The notes beneath the pieces were generated by a model that saw only the letters and a list, made by a program, of their open reading frames with translations, was not told the origin of the DNA and ran no database searches. A DNA stretch of 64,000 nt from Methanocellales archaeon (GTDB lineage Archaea > Halobacteriota > UBA148 > JAUWXC01): assembly GCA_030018435.1 (NCBI GenBank), contig JASEEY010000002.1, positions 47,780 to 111,779 on the forward strand, read 5' to 3'. Made by a program: the position numbers and the translations under genes. Positions 44,712-56,240 of this stretch are shown here, in pieces (positions within the stretch are counted from its first letter, which is position 1; each line of letters opens with the position of its first letter).

Positions 44712-45976
44712 TCGTGTCCTTCCATGATCTTCATATCAGTTCTGTCCTTAAAGGCGTCCACCGCTTTGACGAGGTCTTCATGCGTCAGCGTTGTCCTCTC
44801 TTCGATCAGTGCATTTAGCACAGCCTCTCTGAGAAGAAGTCTCAGATCGGAGCCAGTGTAACCATCCGTTCGCTGAGCTATATCTGCGGCGTCGATACTT
44901 CCTTCAATGCTAGCAAGAATCTTGGTAAGAATCTCCTGTCGCATCACTTTATCTGGCAGGGGGAACATGACGATCTCATCGAACCTTCTCCACACTGCAT
45001 TATCCAATAGTTTGGGATGATTGGTCGCACCTATCAGGAGAACGCCATCGTTGACCAGACTGATCTCATCGATGCACTTCAATAACGTATTAACGGCTCT
45101 TTTGAGTGCAGCATGCTCATCCGAGGTCCTGGTCTTCGCCACGAAATCAAATTCGTCGATGAACAGAATGCACGGACTCAATCTCTTCGCCAGCTCAAAC
45201 ACCTTGTCAACGTTTTTGGATGTCTCACCCAAGAAATGGCTGACGGTCATCGATAGCTTGACCTCCAGAAATGGCAGTTTCAACCTTTCGGATAGGGCTC
45301 TTGCTGTGGACGTCTTCCCCGTTCCAGGTGGACCCACAAACAGCAGTTTTCCTATCTCCCTCAGCCCGATCTGCTGGAGGTAGTCCCTGTATTCGATTGC
45401 CTTTACAATCTTGCTGATTTTGCCCTCTTGCTCCTTGGTGAGCACTATTTCATTCAGCGTTTGCTTGACCTCTTCTGGGGCGACGATGTGAACCAGTTTG
45501 AGCACGTCTCTGGCATCCTCCCCCTCTTCGACGACCTCGTTTATTAAGGAATCAATCCACTCCCTGTCCACCTCTTTTGGTCTGTTCGCCATCTTCGCCT
45601 GACTATAACTGATGCTCATGTCATTATTTTCGTAGTAGTACGCCAGCACAGGGTTTTTCTGTATTCTGTCAACCCCATGTCTCTCAAGCCACTTTGCCCC
45701 AAGGTCAAAAACCGTCATGCGCAGACGTTCGCCAAAATCTTCAAACTCGACAAACGGCAGCGACGTCACACATCTGCGAGCATTCTTGATGCCGTAGATG
45801 CTCTCCACGTCGCTTTCCGACACGCTAATGGGACGCTTGACACCTTTCTCCTTTTTATTCCAGTAGTGTTTGCGTATGTTGGGCGGGATATCGTCTTCAT
45901 TAAGCTCCTGCGACTCGTTGTAGATTTGTGCGGTCAATAAAAGCTCACATATATCGAGCGATTCATCTCCTGACAT
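44708..45976 (-). CDS. AAA+ ATPase, archaeal conserved
   Basis: 422 aa. N-terminal ~180 aa region of unknown fold with no known domain, then one AAA module: Walker A FVGPPGTGKTS, Walker B CILFIDEFDFVA, sensor 1 LIGATNHP, arginine fingers DNAVWRRFDE and sensor 2 GYTGSDLRLLLREA. The AAA part resembles proteasome-activating and katanin-type ATPases. Substrate unknown. Confidence 0.88.
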   Translation of the reverse strand: MSGDESLDICELLLTAQIYNESQELNEDDIPPNIRKHYWNKKEKGVKRPISVSESDVESIYGIKNARRCVTSLPFVEFEDFGERLRMTVFDLGAKWLERHGVDRIQKNPVLAYYYENNDMSISYSQAKMANRPKEVDREWIDSLINEVVEEGEDARDVLKLVHIVAPEEVKQTLNEIVLTKEQEGKISKIVKAIEYRDYLQQIGLREIGKLLFVGPPGTGKTSTARALSERLKLPFLEVKLSMTVSHFLGETSKNVDKVFELAKRLSPCILFIDEFDFVAKTRTSDEHAALKRAVNTLLKCIDEISLVNDGVLLIGATNHPKLLDNAVWRRFDEIVMFPLPDKVMRQEILTKILASIEGSIDAADIAQRTDGYTGSDLRLLLREAVLNALIEERTTLTHEDLVKAVDAFKDRTDMKIMEGHE

Positions 45977-46033
45977 GAAACCCCCGTCAAATACCTACTA
46001 AATAGCATTCAAAAAGGCATAAAGTTACCCATT

Positions 46034-48204
<2,171 letters not shown>

Positions 48205-48211
48205 ACCGGCA

Positions 48212-48391
48212 TCATTCTCGCAGGTCTGGTGGCAGTAGGTTTGGGATGCCATCTTCGATGGGGTAGCGCTCATCGCATTTGGCGCAATAGAGCGTTCCCG
48301 TAATTATCTCATCGTTTTCCTCCTCTACTGTCAGCTCCAGGTCACCTTTACACATCGGACAGGCAAGAATGTCCATCAAGTCCCTTTTCAT
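48212..48391 (-). CDS. Trm112-family methyltransferase activator
   Basis: 59 aa. DILACPMCKGDLELTVEEEND, TLYCAKCDERYPIEDGIPNLLP: a zinc-ribbon Trm112 protein, which stabilises several tRNA, rRNA and protein methyltransferases. Between SRP54 and the DUF7524-like gene, on the same strand. Short but unmistakable. Confidence 0.9.
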   Translation of the reverse strand: MKRDLMDILACPMCKGDLELTVEEENDEIITGTLYCAKCDERYPIEDGIPNLLPPDLRE

Positions 48392-48437
48392 ACCACGCCC
48401 TCTTTTCTTTTTTGTTATAAGCGCTTCTATTTGTATC

Positions 48438-49733
48438 TTATATCTTAAACATCTTCATCAATTTTCGCATCGGGAATTTTCCGCCTCTGAAACCCTTCAT
48501 TGCGGTTTGCATCATCTTGTGATATTTCAATAACTCTCTAACGTCCTCGGTGGAGACGCCAGAGCCTAGGGCAATCCTTTTTATCCTCGAGCTTCCGATA
48601 ATTCTCGGCGTTTTCAACTCCTCATCCGTCATGGAGTCCATGATCACCTTGTATTTCTTTAACTTGTCCTTCGTGACTTCGTAGGCATCCTCAGGAACCT
48701 CCATGCCCAGTGGCACCATCTGCATCACCTGTTTAAGGGGTCCAAGTTTGCCGATTGCCTCCAGCTGTTTGTACATATCTTCCAGGGTGAACCTTCCCTT
48801 GAGTACTGCCTCTACATCTAATTCGCCCTCAACCAGCCCTTCTTCCGCCCTTTCGATCAGGCTTTTGATATCCCCCATGCCCAATAGTCTCGAAATGAAG
48901 CCATCCGGGTCAAAGCGCTCTAAATCCTCAAGCGTCTCACCAGTTCCCATAAAGGCTATAGGCGCTCCAGTCTCTGCCACTGCAGATAAGGCGCCGCCAC
49001 CCTTGGCGGTGCCATCCATTTTGGTCAGAATCACGCCAGTCACGCCAATCGCATCGTTAAACGCCCTTGCCTGAATACCTGCCACCTGGCCGATTGCCGC
49101 ATCCAGGACGAGGATTTTTTGATCCGGTTTCAGAAGGGTATCTATGCTCTTCATCTCCTTGATCAAATCCTTCTCAAGGGCATGACGCCCTGCGGTATCG
49201 ACGATTATCACGTCTCCCTTGAGCGTTTTCAGCCCGTTTTTTACGATCTTGAGTGGCGCTTTCTCTTCACCATAGCACGGGACACCAATCTGCTCGCACA
49301 ACTGCTTTAACTGGTCATAGGCACCGGGTCTGTACGTGTCAGCGCAGATGACCGCGGGTTTCATTCCCTTTCGCTGGAAAAATCTGGCAAGCTTTGCGAC
49401 GGTGGTGGTCTTTCCACATCCATGCAACCCTACCATCAGTATTTTCTGCTCTTTTAGGGGTACATTTGCACCTTTTCCTATGATCTCGACTAGCGTCTCA
49501 TAGATAATCTTTATGACATGCTCTCTTGGACTTGCCCCCGCCGGAGGTTTTTCCTTGAGCGCCCTCTCCCTTATTTTGGAGGACAATCGCATGACCAGTT
49601 CGACGTTGACATCCGCTTGTAGCAATGCTCTCTGAACGTCCTTAACGATCTCGCCCACGGTGCGGGCATCTATCCTGCCTGCCCTAGCAACTTTTTTGAC
49701 CACAGCGCGCAGAGAGGTGCTAAGGTCTGGCAT
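48438..49733 (-). CDS. srp54: Signal recognition particle 54 kDa protein
   Basis: 431 aa. N and G domains with P-loop GLHGCGKTT (a Cys in place of the common Ser), DTAGRH and TKMDG. A helical M domain with Met-rich end ([19 protein letters not shown]). It binds signal sequences and 7S RNA and docks on FtsY, encoded just upstream. ATG 49733 has GGGAG six bases before it; ATG 49739 is an alternative. Confidence 0.95.
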   Translation of the reverse strand: MPDLSTSLRAVVKKVARAGRIDARTVGEIVKDVQRALLQADVNVELVMRLSSKIRERALKEKPPAGASPREHVIKIIYETLVEIIGKGANVPLKEQKILMVGLHGCGKTTTVAKLARFFQRKGMKPAVICADTYRPGAYDQLKQLCEQIGVPCYGEEKAPLKIVKNGLKTLKGDVIIVDTAGRHALEKDLIKEMKSIDTLLKPDQKILVLDAAIGQVAGIQARAFNDAIGVTGVILTKMDGTAKGGGALSAVAETGAPIAFMGTGETLEDLERFDPDGFISRLLGMGDIKSLIERAEEGLVEGELDVEAVLKGRFTLEDMYKQLEAIGKLGPLKQVMQMVPLGMEVPEDAYEVTKDKLKKYKVIMDSMTDEELKTPRIIGSSRIKRIALGSGVSTEDVRELLKYHKMMQTAMKGFRGGKFPMRKLMKMFKI

Positions 49734-50643
49734 GCTCATCTCCCAACAAACGATCTACCAGCCAATCAGGCTGGAATTTGGTCAGATCATCATATTCCTG
49801 GCCCGTTCCGAGGAACAGAATGGGCTTCCCCGTGGTATGAGCGATTGAGATAGTAGCACCGCCTTTCGCATCTACATCCACCTTCGTCAGAATCGACCCA
49901 CTAATGCTCATCGTTTCGTTGAATTTCTTCGCCCGCTCAACAGCATCATTGCCCGCTATGGCCTCGTCGACGAAAATCACCAAATCCGGGTTCGTAACCC
50001 TGCTGATCTTCTTGAGTTCTTCCATCAGATTCACGTTCGTGTGCATCCGTCCTGCCGTATCCGCCAGAACTACATCCTTATGTCGAGCTCCTGCGTACTG
50101 CACTCCGTCATATACGACGGCTGCAGGATCGGCTCCGGGCTGGTGTTTGATCACCTTGAGGTTTAATCGCTCCGCATGCACATCTATCTGCTCGGTCGCA
50201 CCTGCCCTGTATGTATCTGCGGATGCGATGACAACAGAATATCCCTGTTTTTTTAAGCGCTGAGCAACCTTCGCAATGGTCGTCGTTTTGCCGGTTCCAT
50301 TTACACCCACGAAGATGATGTTCACCGGCTTTTTCGCCTTCTTGATGTACTCGTCAAAATCGAATTCATCCACTGAGAGCGCTTTTATCATGGCCTTTCT
50401 CAGGGCAGACTCCAGAACCTCATCGATATTGGCGCGCCGCCCCATCTTCGTGCCAAGAAGCTCGGCTTTTACAGAGGAAATGATGCTCTCTGCCACCGGC
50501 ACTGCAACATCGCTTTCAATAAGAGATAGTTCAAAGGTCTGGAGGGGTTTCTCCAGACTTTTTTCGTCCAGTTCACGTTCGAGAATAAGCGTTTTGGTCT
50601 CGCTCTTAAAGGCGCTGACTTTCCTCCTCAACACATCAAACAT
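49720..50643 (-). CDS. ftsY: Signal recognition particle receptor FtsY
   Basis: 307 aa. N-domain helices, then NG GTPase with [17 protein letters not shown] and [10 protein letters not shown]. Archaeal short form without a long acidic A domain. Overlaps srp54, so receptor and SRP subunit are made together. Confidence 0.95.
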   Translation of the reverse strand: MFDVLRRKVSAFKSETKTLILERELDEKSLEKPLQTFELSLIESDVAVPVAESIISSVKAELLGTKMGRRANIDEVLESALRKAMIKALSVDEFDFDEYIKKAKKPVNIIFVGVNGTGKTTTIAKVAQRLKKQGYSVVIASADTYRAGATEQIDVHAERLNLKVIKHQPGADPAAVVYDGVQYAGARHKDVVLADTAGRMHTNVNLMEELKKISRVTNPDLVIFVDEAIAGNDAVERAKKFNETMSISGSILTKVDVDAKGGATISIAHTTGKPILFLGTGQEYDDLTKFQPDWLVDRLLGDEHARP

Positions 50644-50647
50644 GCCC

Positions 50648-51064
50648 TCACCTGTACTGTGCGATCTTTAGCTGCAGTTTTTGCATCTCGTTATGCATAC
50701 CGCGCAGATCCTCGATCAAGCGCCCGTGTATCTTGGTGAATTCATCCTTTCTTTTGGTCAGCGTTTCTTTGGCAGCACTGGAATCCTTTTCTGCGCTCAC
50801 CCCTGCACCGAGATTCATCAGGATTTTATCCACCTGTGATATCGTGGCATGCACATACGCGCCTGCGCCGATTGGAACCAAGGCGGTCTTGTCCGCTTTT
50901 ACCTTCTCGAGCTGATCCAGCGCATTGATGGCACTTTCACAATCCCCAATCGAAAGCTCGATTAAAGCGAGCTGCTGCCGATACGCCTCCGCTCTATTCT
51001 GATACTGTTGCAGCAGGGCGACCGTCTCTCTAATCTCCTCTTCGCTTATCTTTTTCCCAGCCAT
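50648..51064 (-). CDS. pfdA: Prefoldin subunit alpha
   Basis: 138 aa. Two coiled coils around two beta hairpins, with TALVPIGAGAYVHATI and SQVDKILMNLGAGVSAEKD, the alpha-class pattern. Partner of the beta subunit at 17.1 kb. Between aIF6 and ftsY as in other euryarchaea, though the usual LX (L18a) gene is missing from that spot. Confidence 0.93.
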   Translation of the reverse strand: MAGKKISEEEIRETVALLQQYQNRAEAYRQQLALIELSIGDCESAINALDQLEKVKADKTALVPIGAGAYVHATISQVDKILMNLGAGVSAEKDSSAAKETLTKRKDEFTKIHGRLIEDLRGMHNEMQKLQLKIAQYR

Positions 51065-51073
51065 TACCGCACC

Positions 51074-51733
51074 TCATATAAATCCTAGGGCGTCTTCAAT
51101 TCTACCTAACTCATGCCCCGTGGTCTCAGCCCCTACGACATACCCCTTTGAGTTTGCCAACAGGGCTGCACCTATCAATCCCGACCCAAAGTTTACCGTG
51201 CCGACATCTACCGGCAGGCTAAATGCATCCTCCAGAAACTTCAGCTCTGATGTAGATGCGTGAGGATGGACCAATACACCCTTGTTAGTGGCGACTGCCA
51301 CCATCCCGACCGTCTTTAGTCCGCCGATACTTCCTTTATAAACTTCAACATCTAGGGCGTCTTTGATCACTTTTATCGCGCTTTTGCCCATATCGGGATG
51401 CACTACCGCCACTTCGTCATTTGCCAAGATGAGGTTGCCAGCTGCATCCATCTTGCCAGGCAGCCTCAATACCTGCGCATATTTTTCAATCTTTGTGATC
51501 TCCTCCTCCAGCGTGTACTGCGGCACGACAAATCCGTGTGAGTTTCCGCGTACCAATGCACCCAACACCGAACACTCGCAGATGAATGTTTTTACGCCTT
51601 TCACATTCAACGCCTCACACGTCTCCTCAAATGTTCGATGTGAAACGTCTGGCGGGATGATTGCAAGCGTCTCGGTGTTCGTGGCAAACACGCCTAAATA
51701 CGGACTCCCATTGAAGGTCAATTTCTTCGACAT
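51074..51733 (-). CDS. eif6: Translation initiation factor aIF6
   Basis: 219 aa pentein-fold anti-association factor. Repeats such as NGSPYLGVFATNTETLAIIPP, VGMVAVATNKGVLVHPHAS and VNFGSGLIGAALLANSKGYVVG are visible. It keeps the 50S subunit apart until SBDS and EF-2 release it. SBDS is at 20.5 kb. Confidence 0.95.
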   Translation of the reverse strand: MSKKLTFNGSPYLGVFATNTETLAIIPPDVSHRTFEETCEALNVKGVKTFICECSVLGALVRGNSHGFVVPQYTLEEEITKIEKYAQVLRLPGKMDAAGNLILANDEVAVVHPDMGKSAIKVIKDALDVEVYKGSIGGLKTVGMVAVATNKGVLVHPHASTSELKFLEDAFSLPVDVGTVNFGSGLIGAALLANSKGYVVGAETTGHELGRIEDALGFI

Positions 51734-51740
51734 AATGCAA

Positions 51741-52001
51741 TTATTCTTTCACAAGTTCTGCTTCGACGACCCCGTCTTCGAATTTCATCGCCTTAATCCT
51801 GATCCTGGGCGGTGGACCTTGACCCCCTTTCTCCCAGATTTTCTCATTTATGGATGCATCTAAATGGATCTGTTCTGGCTTAGCCTTCATGTGCTTTGCC
51901 AGGTACGTTCTGATCTCGTCAACGGCCCTTTTACTTCTCCGCCATCTGGGCACTTTTTTTGCACCCCTCAGCGAAATCGTGTAAATCTGCTCCCCTTCCA
52001 C
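51741..52001 (-). CDS. rpl31e: 50S ribosomal protein L31e (eL31)
   Basis: 86 aa. YTISLRGAKKVPRWRRSKRAVDEIRTYLAKHMK, then IHLDASINEKIWEKGGQGPPPRIRIKAM. Normal length. Downstream of eL39 by nine bases. Confidence 0.95.
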   Translation of the reverse strand: MEGEQIYTISLRGAKKVPRWRRSKRAVDEIRTYLAKHMKAKPEQIHLDASINEKIWEKGGQGPPPRIRIKAMKFEDGVVEAELVKE

Positions 52002-52010
52002 GGGATCACC

Positions 52011-52163
52011 CTATGTATCCAGGTCGCTCCGTCTCCAGTTTCGCCTTTTGGGGTGAGTGGTCACTGCCCTATTGGTTCTCATTATCACCCATACTGGCAC
52101 GCGCCTGTTTTGCTCCGTTGCCTTCGCAAGCCTCTTCTTTTTGCCCTTCGTCTTTTTACCCAT
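52011..52163 (-). CDS. rpl39e: 50S ribosomal protein L39e (eL39)
   Basis: 50 aa basic peptide: [20 protein letters not shown], then [13 protein letters not shown] and [12 protein letters not shown]. Standard eL39 that lines the exit tunnel. Ends with TAG at 52011. Confidence 0.95.
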   Translation of the reverse strand: MGKKTKGKKKRLAKATEQNRRVPVWVIMRTNRAVTTHPKRRNWRRSDLDT

Positions 52164-52164
52164 T

Positions 52165-52488
52165 TCACACTCTCCGAATTTTTACATCCCTTTTCTTTGG
52201 CTGGATCTGCAGGAGTATCTTTTTCAATTGCTCATCACTTATCTGACCTTTTATTTTCCCGCTCTGGGCGAGGAGGATCAGCTGCATCTCAACCTGCTCG
52301 ACGAAATCGGGACGTGCGACCCTGATACTGTTTAACCTTTCTCTCGCCTCCGGTGCCAAGATTTGGCGTAGTATGCTCCTCTTTCTGGCCTGTATTTCTG
52401 CCCTTACTGCCTCTTCTTGAACTGCCTGTATCTGCGCTTGTCTGAGTTGTTCCAATTTTCTTCTTCTAATTTCGTCCAAATCATTCAT
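52165..52488 (-). CDS. PDCD5-family DNA-binding protein
   Basis: 107 aa. [19 protein letters not shown] is the family start, with [33 protein letters not shown] in the helical core. Conserved archaeal TFAR19/PDCD5 protein; binds DNA, role unclear. ATG 52488 chosen; a further 21 codons run into eS19. Confidence 0.93.
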   Translation of the reverse strand: MNDLDEIRRRKLEQLRQAQIQAVQEEAVRAEIQARKRSILRQILAPEARERLNSIRVARPDFVEQVEMQLILLAQSGKIKGQISDEQLKKILLQIQPKKRDVKIRRV

Positions 52489-52498
52489 GGCGCTCGCC

Positions 52499-52948
52499 CT
52501 AATACTTTTCCAATGCAGGGATTTCCTTGACAAGTTCTTTCTTAACCTCATCTGCTACATTGTCCAAGAAGGATTGCCCCGCAGGCGATACGACTCGTCC
52601 TTTTTTGGCATTGCGCACATATCCCGCTTTTTCCAGTTGCTGAACCGCTTCTCGTATAATCGAACCGCTTCCCTTTACAAACCGTTCCGGTTTTGATCCT
52701 CTGCTCTTCCGTCCACCATAGAATGATCTAAGACGCTCCACTCCGACCGGACCATCTATATATATGCGCCTCAGGATGGATGCGCATCTAGTGCACCACC
52801 AGTCCTCGTTTAAGGGGGACAGCTCCTTATGAGTGCCGGTTTTTACATAGGATGTCCACTCTGGTGGCATGACTTTTTTATCCTTTTTTAATCGTTGTGC
52901 CACCTTATTTATAAGCTCGGATGCGGGCACATCATAAACCGTTGTCAT
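52499..52948 (-). CDS. rps19e: 30S ribosomal protein S19e (eS19)
   Basis: 149 aa. [55 protein letters not shown] and [36 protein letters not shown] 52948 is two codons inside a TTG-started reading. Confidence 0.95.
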   Translation of the reverse strand: MTTVYDVPASELINKVAQRLKKDKKVMPPEWTSYVKTGTHKELSPLNEDWWCTRCASILRRIYIDGPVGVERLRSFYGGRKSRGSKPERFVKGSGSIIREAVQQLEKAGYVRNAKKGRVVSPAGQSFLDNVADEVKKELVKEIPALEKY

Positions 52949-52988
52949 GCTCAACTTCCATTAGAAGGATAATAGATTAATCTATCGG

Positions 52989-53252
52989 TTATTTGCCTTT
53001 AAAGTATACGGCAGTCATACCCCTTGTCTCGATTAACTCGGCATCAGTTGACCGGGCTAATTGCTGCGCAAATCTGACTCGCTCAGATCTAATCGCAGAT
53101 TTTGAGAATTTGACCTTGACGAGGTGCATTTTTTTCAATTGTCTTCTCAGCTCTTCTATGACCATTCTCGTAATGCCGTTTTTTCCGACCTGAACCGTTG
53201 GGCTGATTGACGTCGCATCTGCCCTTAGTCTGTATATTTTTTTCTTTTCCAT
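52989..53252 (-). CDS. CRM/YhbY-domain RNA-binding protein
   Basis: 87 aa. LRADATSISPTVQVGKNGITRMVIEELRRQLKKMHLVKVKF...ETRGMTAVYFKGK, the CRM/YhbY fold that binds pre-ribosomal RNA. Its usual neighbour is the RNase P Rpp21 gene, here separated by the roadblock gene. Confidence 0.92.
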   Translation of the reverse strand: MEKKKIYRLRADATSISPTVQVGKNGITRMVIEELRRQLKKMHLVKVKFSKSAIRSERVRFAQQLARSTDAELIETRGMTAVYFKGK

Positions 53253-53257
53253 TAAAC

Positions 53258-53632
53258 TCAGGTAACGCTTGCAGCCTTTTTAATTTTATCTGCCGCTTCT
53301 TTCATCTTGCCGATTATTGGGTCTAATTTGGTGGCAGGGTCAGCTATTACCACCAGCAGCGTCTTTAGACCAGCTCCCATGGTGATGATCCTTGCATCGT
53401 CTGATTTGGCGATGACATGCTTAGGAATGCCCTGCCCCAGCTCTGACATGGATACCTCTGCGGCGCTCGACATCGTCGCAGCCATCGCTGCAAAGGACTC
53501 GACGTGCATCTCTGGCGGGACATTTCCTGTTACCAACAACCCATCCCTGGTGATGATGGCGGAAGCCCTTATGCCTTTCATGGCCTTTAAATCCGCCAGT
53601 GCATCCTCGAATGTTTCCATCGTTGCGCTCAT
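53258..53632 (-). CDS. Roadblock/LC7-domain protein
   Basis: 124 aa. FEDALADLKAMKGIRASAIITRDGLLVTGNVP, then ESFAAMAATMSSAAEVSMSELGQGIPKHVIAKSDDARIITMGAG form one roadblock domain. Such proteins usually regulate small Ras-like GTPases; no MglA-like GTPase is nearby. ATG 53632 has GAGGT upstream. A strongly AT-rich promoter-like stretch (53660-53705) precedes it, so it may have its own promoter within the operon. Confidence 0.9.
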   Translation of the reverse strand: MSATMETFEDALADLKAMKGIRASAIITRDGLLVTGNVPPEMHVESFAAMAATMSSAAEVSMSELGQGIPKHVIAKSDDARIITMGAGLKTLLVVIADPATKLDPIIGKMKEAADKIKKAASVT

Positions 53633-53659
53633 ACGCACCTCTTACAACCTCGGAAAATG

Positions 53660-53705
53660 CGCCTTTTCCTATATCCTTCTATATATTATACTATTCTATA
53701 TCTTT
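53660..53705 (-). promoter_or_regulatory. Candidate promoter of the roadblock gene
   Basis: On the minus strand the sequence is AGATATAGAATAGTATAATA followed by TATAGAAGGATATAGG: several overlapping TATA-like words and repeated ATATAG. It lies between Rpp21 and the roadblock gene. Confidence 0.4.
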
Positions 53706-53709
53706 TAGA

Positions 53710-54006
53710 TTATGGATAAGGATATCGCATCTGCTTATTGCATGTGAGGCATGTTACCGTTACGTATCTTTTCCGCAATCGTACCCTTGCATTGGTCCCT
53801 GGCACGAGATATGAATCGCAGTGCTTGCACATCCTTTGCTTGAGCTCTCTGGGAATCCTGACGTTATTGCGCGTGCCAATCCTTCTTGCTAGCTGGATAT
53901 ATCTGTCGCTTCTTTCAGGATGTTCACCGAATTGTTTCTCGGCAAGCATGAATAATCGTTCAATCCTCTGCCTTGCCATGTCCCTGATCCAGCTCTTGCG
54001 CTTCAC
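53710..54006 (-). CDS. rnp4: RNase P protein component 4 (Rpp21)
   Basis: 98 aa. IERLFMLAEKQFGEHPERSDRYIQLARRIGTRNNVRIPRELK and the zinc ribbon CKHC...CLTC near the C-terminus. It pairs with Rpp29 (not in the window). Third RNase P protein in this window after Pop5 and Rpp30. Confidence 0.93.
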   Translation of the reverse strand: MKRKSWIRDMARQRIERLFMLAEKQFGEHPERSDRYIQLARRIGTRNNVRIPRELKQRMCKHCDSYLVPGTNARVRLRKRYVTVTCLTCNKQMRYPYP

Positions 54007-54021
54007 CCAGACACCTCTTCA

Positions 54022-54149
54022 TGCGCCGACCGGGATTCGAACCCGGGTCATGGGCTGTCTCCCGCAACCTTTTGGAAAAAGGTTGATCAAAACAGCCTTT
54101 TAAAAGTTTGGTTGGAAGGCCCATGTCATAACCACTAGACTATCGGCGC
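54022..54149 (-). tRNA. tRNA-Gly (UCC) with a 56-base intron
   Basis: Minus strand. Exon 1 (54149-54113) gives acceptor GCGCCGA, D-arm GTCTAGTGGTTATGAC, stem TGGGC and loop CTTCCA: anticodon UCC. Exon 2 (54056-54022) supplies AGCCCA, variable loop, T-arm CCGGGTTCGAATCCCGG, acceptor TCGGCGC and discriminator A. The intron (54057-54112) sits after position 37, the canonical archaeal site, and starts ACCAAACTTTTAAAAGG. No CCA is encoded. Confidence 0.93.
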
Positions 54150-54199
54150 AATCTTGCTGTTCTCTCGGTAGGTTATTAAATACGCTTCGATGATAATAA

Positions 54200-54733
54200 A
54201 TGTTGACGATGAAGAAAGGTATCGGTGATATCAGCCTGTATGCATACCACACGCACCAGTGCGACCCCAAGAGATGCACCGCTAAAAAACTGGCGCGATT
54301 CGGTCTGGTTAGGTTGTGCAACACCATAAAAAAGCTACCTTCGGGCGCGATACTGCTCGATCCCACGGCAGAGAGGGCATTCTCTCCTGCGGACTGGGGA
54401 AAGGCGCAAAAAGGATTAGTCGTGCTTGACTGCTCCTGGGAAGAGGTTGAGAGGGTTTTTCCTTTGCTTAGGGAAAAACGGATGGTGCGCAGAGCGCTGC
54501 CATTTCTATTAGCTGCAAATCCCGTTAACTATGGCAAGCCGTTCAAGCTGAGCAGTGTCGAGGCGTTTGCCGCTGCGCTCTACATCTTGGGGCGAAAAGG
54601 GCGGGCAGAACAAATTCTGGGCAAGTTCAGCTGGGGTCTGGGATTCCTGGAGTTCAACAGAGCACCCCTGGAAGAATATTCAAAGGCGATAAGTAGCGCA
54701 GAAGTGATTGAAATTCAGGAGGGGTATATGTGA
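54200..54733 (+). CDS. tsr3: Tsr3-type rRNA aminocarboxypropyltransferase
   Basis: 177 aa. DUF367 family with [50 protein letters not shown] and [35 protein letters not shown]. It adds the acp group to a hypermodified uridine of small-subunit rRNA using SAM. It appears leaderless; ATG 54209 is another start. Confidence 0.93.
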   Translation: MLTMKKGIGDISLYAYHTHQCDPKRCTAKKLARFGLVRLCNTIKKLPSGAILLDPTAERAFSPADWGKAQKGLVVLDCSWEEVERVFPLLREKRMVRRALPFLLAANPVNYGKPFKLSSVEAFAAALYILGRKGRAEQILGKFSWGLGFLEFNRAPLEEYSKAISSAEVIEIQEGYM

Positions 54734-54899
54734 TCTTGTCGATGCTACAAACTCCCCAAACCCTTAAATCCTCTCGTGATAAAAGGCGCGGACATCGTTA
54801 GGGCGTTAAGGTTAAGTGTTAGTATTAAATGCTATAGGAACTATCTATACTGACAATTAAACGTCAATATTAAATGTCATACTGCATCGAGGTAGCATC

Positions 54900-55064
54900 A
54901 TGGCGCGATTTCCAGAGGCGGAAGCAAGGCTGTTCGGCATGAAAATTTGTATGAAGTGCAATGCGCGCAATCCCATTAAGGCGCTCAAATGTAGAAAATG
55001 TGGCTACAAAGGACTGAGGACGAAATCCAAGATAAGCAAGGCAGGAAAGGGAGGGACGGCATGA
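54900..55064 (+). CDS. rpl40e: 50S ribosomal protein L40e (eL40)
   Basis: 54 aa. [12 protein letters not shown] then zinc motif CMKC...CRKC and [10 protein letters not shown]. Archaeal eL40 without ubiquitin. Its stop overlaps the GGGPS ATG (55061-55064). The 166 bases upstream hold two similar TATTAAATG words and no gene. Confidence 0.94.
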   Translation: MARFPEAEARLFGMKICMKCNARNPIKALKCRKCGYKGLRTKSKISKAGKGGTA

Positions 55065-55801
55065 AAGTCGAGACGTTGCTTAATGAAGTCATCCAAAGGG
55101 ATGGCGCCATCCATCTTACGCTAATAGATCCTGATTCGCAGGCGCCGGAAGAAGCAGCGAAGATCGCTGCTGGCGCGGCTGCTGGTGGCACCGATGCCAT
55201 CATGGTCGGTGGGTCCCTCGGAAGCGCAGGTCCGCAGCTTGACGAGACCGTGCTCGCGATAAAGAAGAATACCAAGCTTCCGACCATCCTTTTTCCCAGC
55301 AATATAGCTGGGCTGAGCGAACACGCAGACGCAGTCTTCTTCATGAGCCTTTTGAACTCCAAGGATGTGATGTACGTGACGACAAATCAAGCCCTTGGCG
55401 CACCAATCGTCAAAAGATATGGTATCGAGCCGATACCCATGGCATACATCATCATCTCTCCAGGGGGCACGGCTGGCTGGGTCGGCGATGCAAAACCGAT
55501 TCCTAGGGAAAAGCCTGAGTTAGCCGTCGCCTATGCGCTTGCAGCTAAGTATTTAGGGATGCGCTGGGTTTACCTTGAGGCGGGCTCTGGCGCTGACGAA
55601 CCCGTGCCGGCAGCCATGATAAAAGCCGTGAAGGATGCCATAGGTGATACGAAACTCATCGTGGGCGGTGGGATTAGAGATGGTGCAACCGCAAAGGAGT
55701 GCATCAAAGCAGGTGCAGATGCAATCGTAACGGGAACTGCCATCGAAAACGGTGATGTGATATCCAAAATCAAGGAGTTTGTCGGGGCGATTAAGAAGTA
55801 A
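55061..55801 (+). CDS. Geranylgeranylglyceryl phosphate synthase
   Basis: 246 aa TIM-barrel prenyltransferase that makes the first ether bond of archaeal lipids. [54 protein letters not shown] and [13 protein letters not shown] are signature motifs. ATGA-coupled to eL40. A reading 21 codons longer runs inside eL40 and is rejected. Confidence 0.95.
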   Translation: MKVETLLNEVIQRDGAIHLTLIDPDSQAPEEAAKIAAGAAAGGTDAIMVGGSLGSAGPQLDETVLAIKKNTKLPTILFPSNIAGLSEHADAVFFMSLLNSKDVMYVTTNQALGAPIVKRYGIEPIPMAYIIISPGGTAGWVGDAKPIPREKPELAVAYALAAKYLGMRWVYLEAGSGADEPVPAAMIKAVKDAIGDTKLIVGGGIRDGATAKECIKAGADAIVTGTAIENGDVISKIKEFVGAIKK

Positions 55802-55814
55802 ATATAATTACCAA

Positions 55815-56240
55815 TCACACTAATTTTTTAACTGCATCGATAAACTTGCGTGTCTTGTCTAGTGCATCTTTAATGTCCTCATTGCTTACTGCCAGCGCCT
55901 CTAAACCATACATAATTCTGTGTCTTTCTTGCCTATAGATATCCAACCAATTTACATGGCTTGGCTCTAGCAACCTCTTTTTGACATAATTTTCTCTGAG
56001 ATATTCGATGACGCACCAATGACTTCTCTCAAATACGCCGTCCTTGAACAATAACGCCTTGGCAGATTGGAGCATCGCCGTATGGCTCGCGACCATTGCC
56101 TCCTCCAGAAAATTACGATCAAACAATTCCGTAGCTCTATTTAGTTTTTGCTCGGCGATTTCAATAGCCTTCTTAGCTTTAAGTTTGTCTGGTCTACCTT
56201 TCCTCAGCAATCGTTTCCTGTAGCACTCTTCCAGACTCAT
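55815..56240 (-). CDS. HEPN-domain protein (second HEPN/MNT pair)
   Basis: 141 aa. KAKKAIEIAEQKLNRATELFDRNFLEEAMVASHTAMLQSAKALL, a typical HEPN helical bundle, with RHRIMYG near the C-terminus. The ATG overlaps the end of the MNT gene by four bases. Longer and quite different in sequence from the HEPN protein at 42.6 kb. Confidence 0.85.
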   Translation of the reverse strand: MSLEECYRKRLLRKGRPDKLKAKKAIEIAEQKLNRATELFDRNFLEEAMVASHTAMLQSAKALLFKDGVFERSHWCVIEYLRENYVKKRLLEPSHVNWLDIYRQERHRIMYGLEALAVSNEDIKDALDKTRKFIDAVKKLV

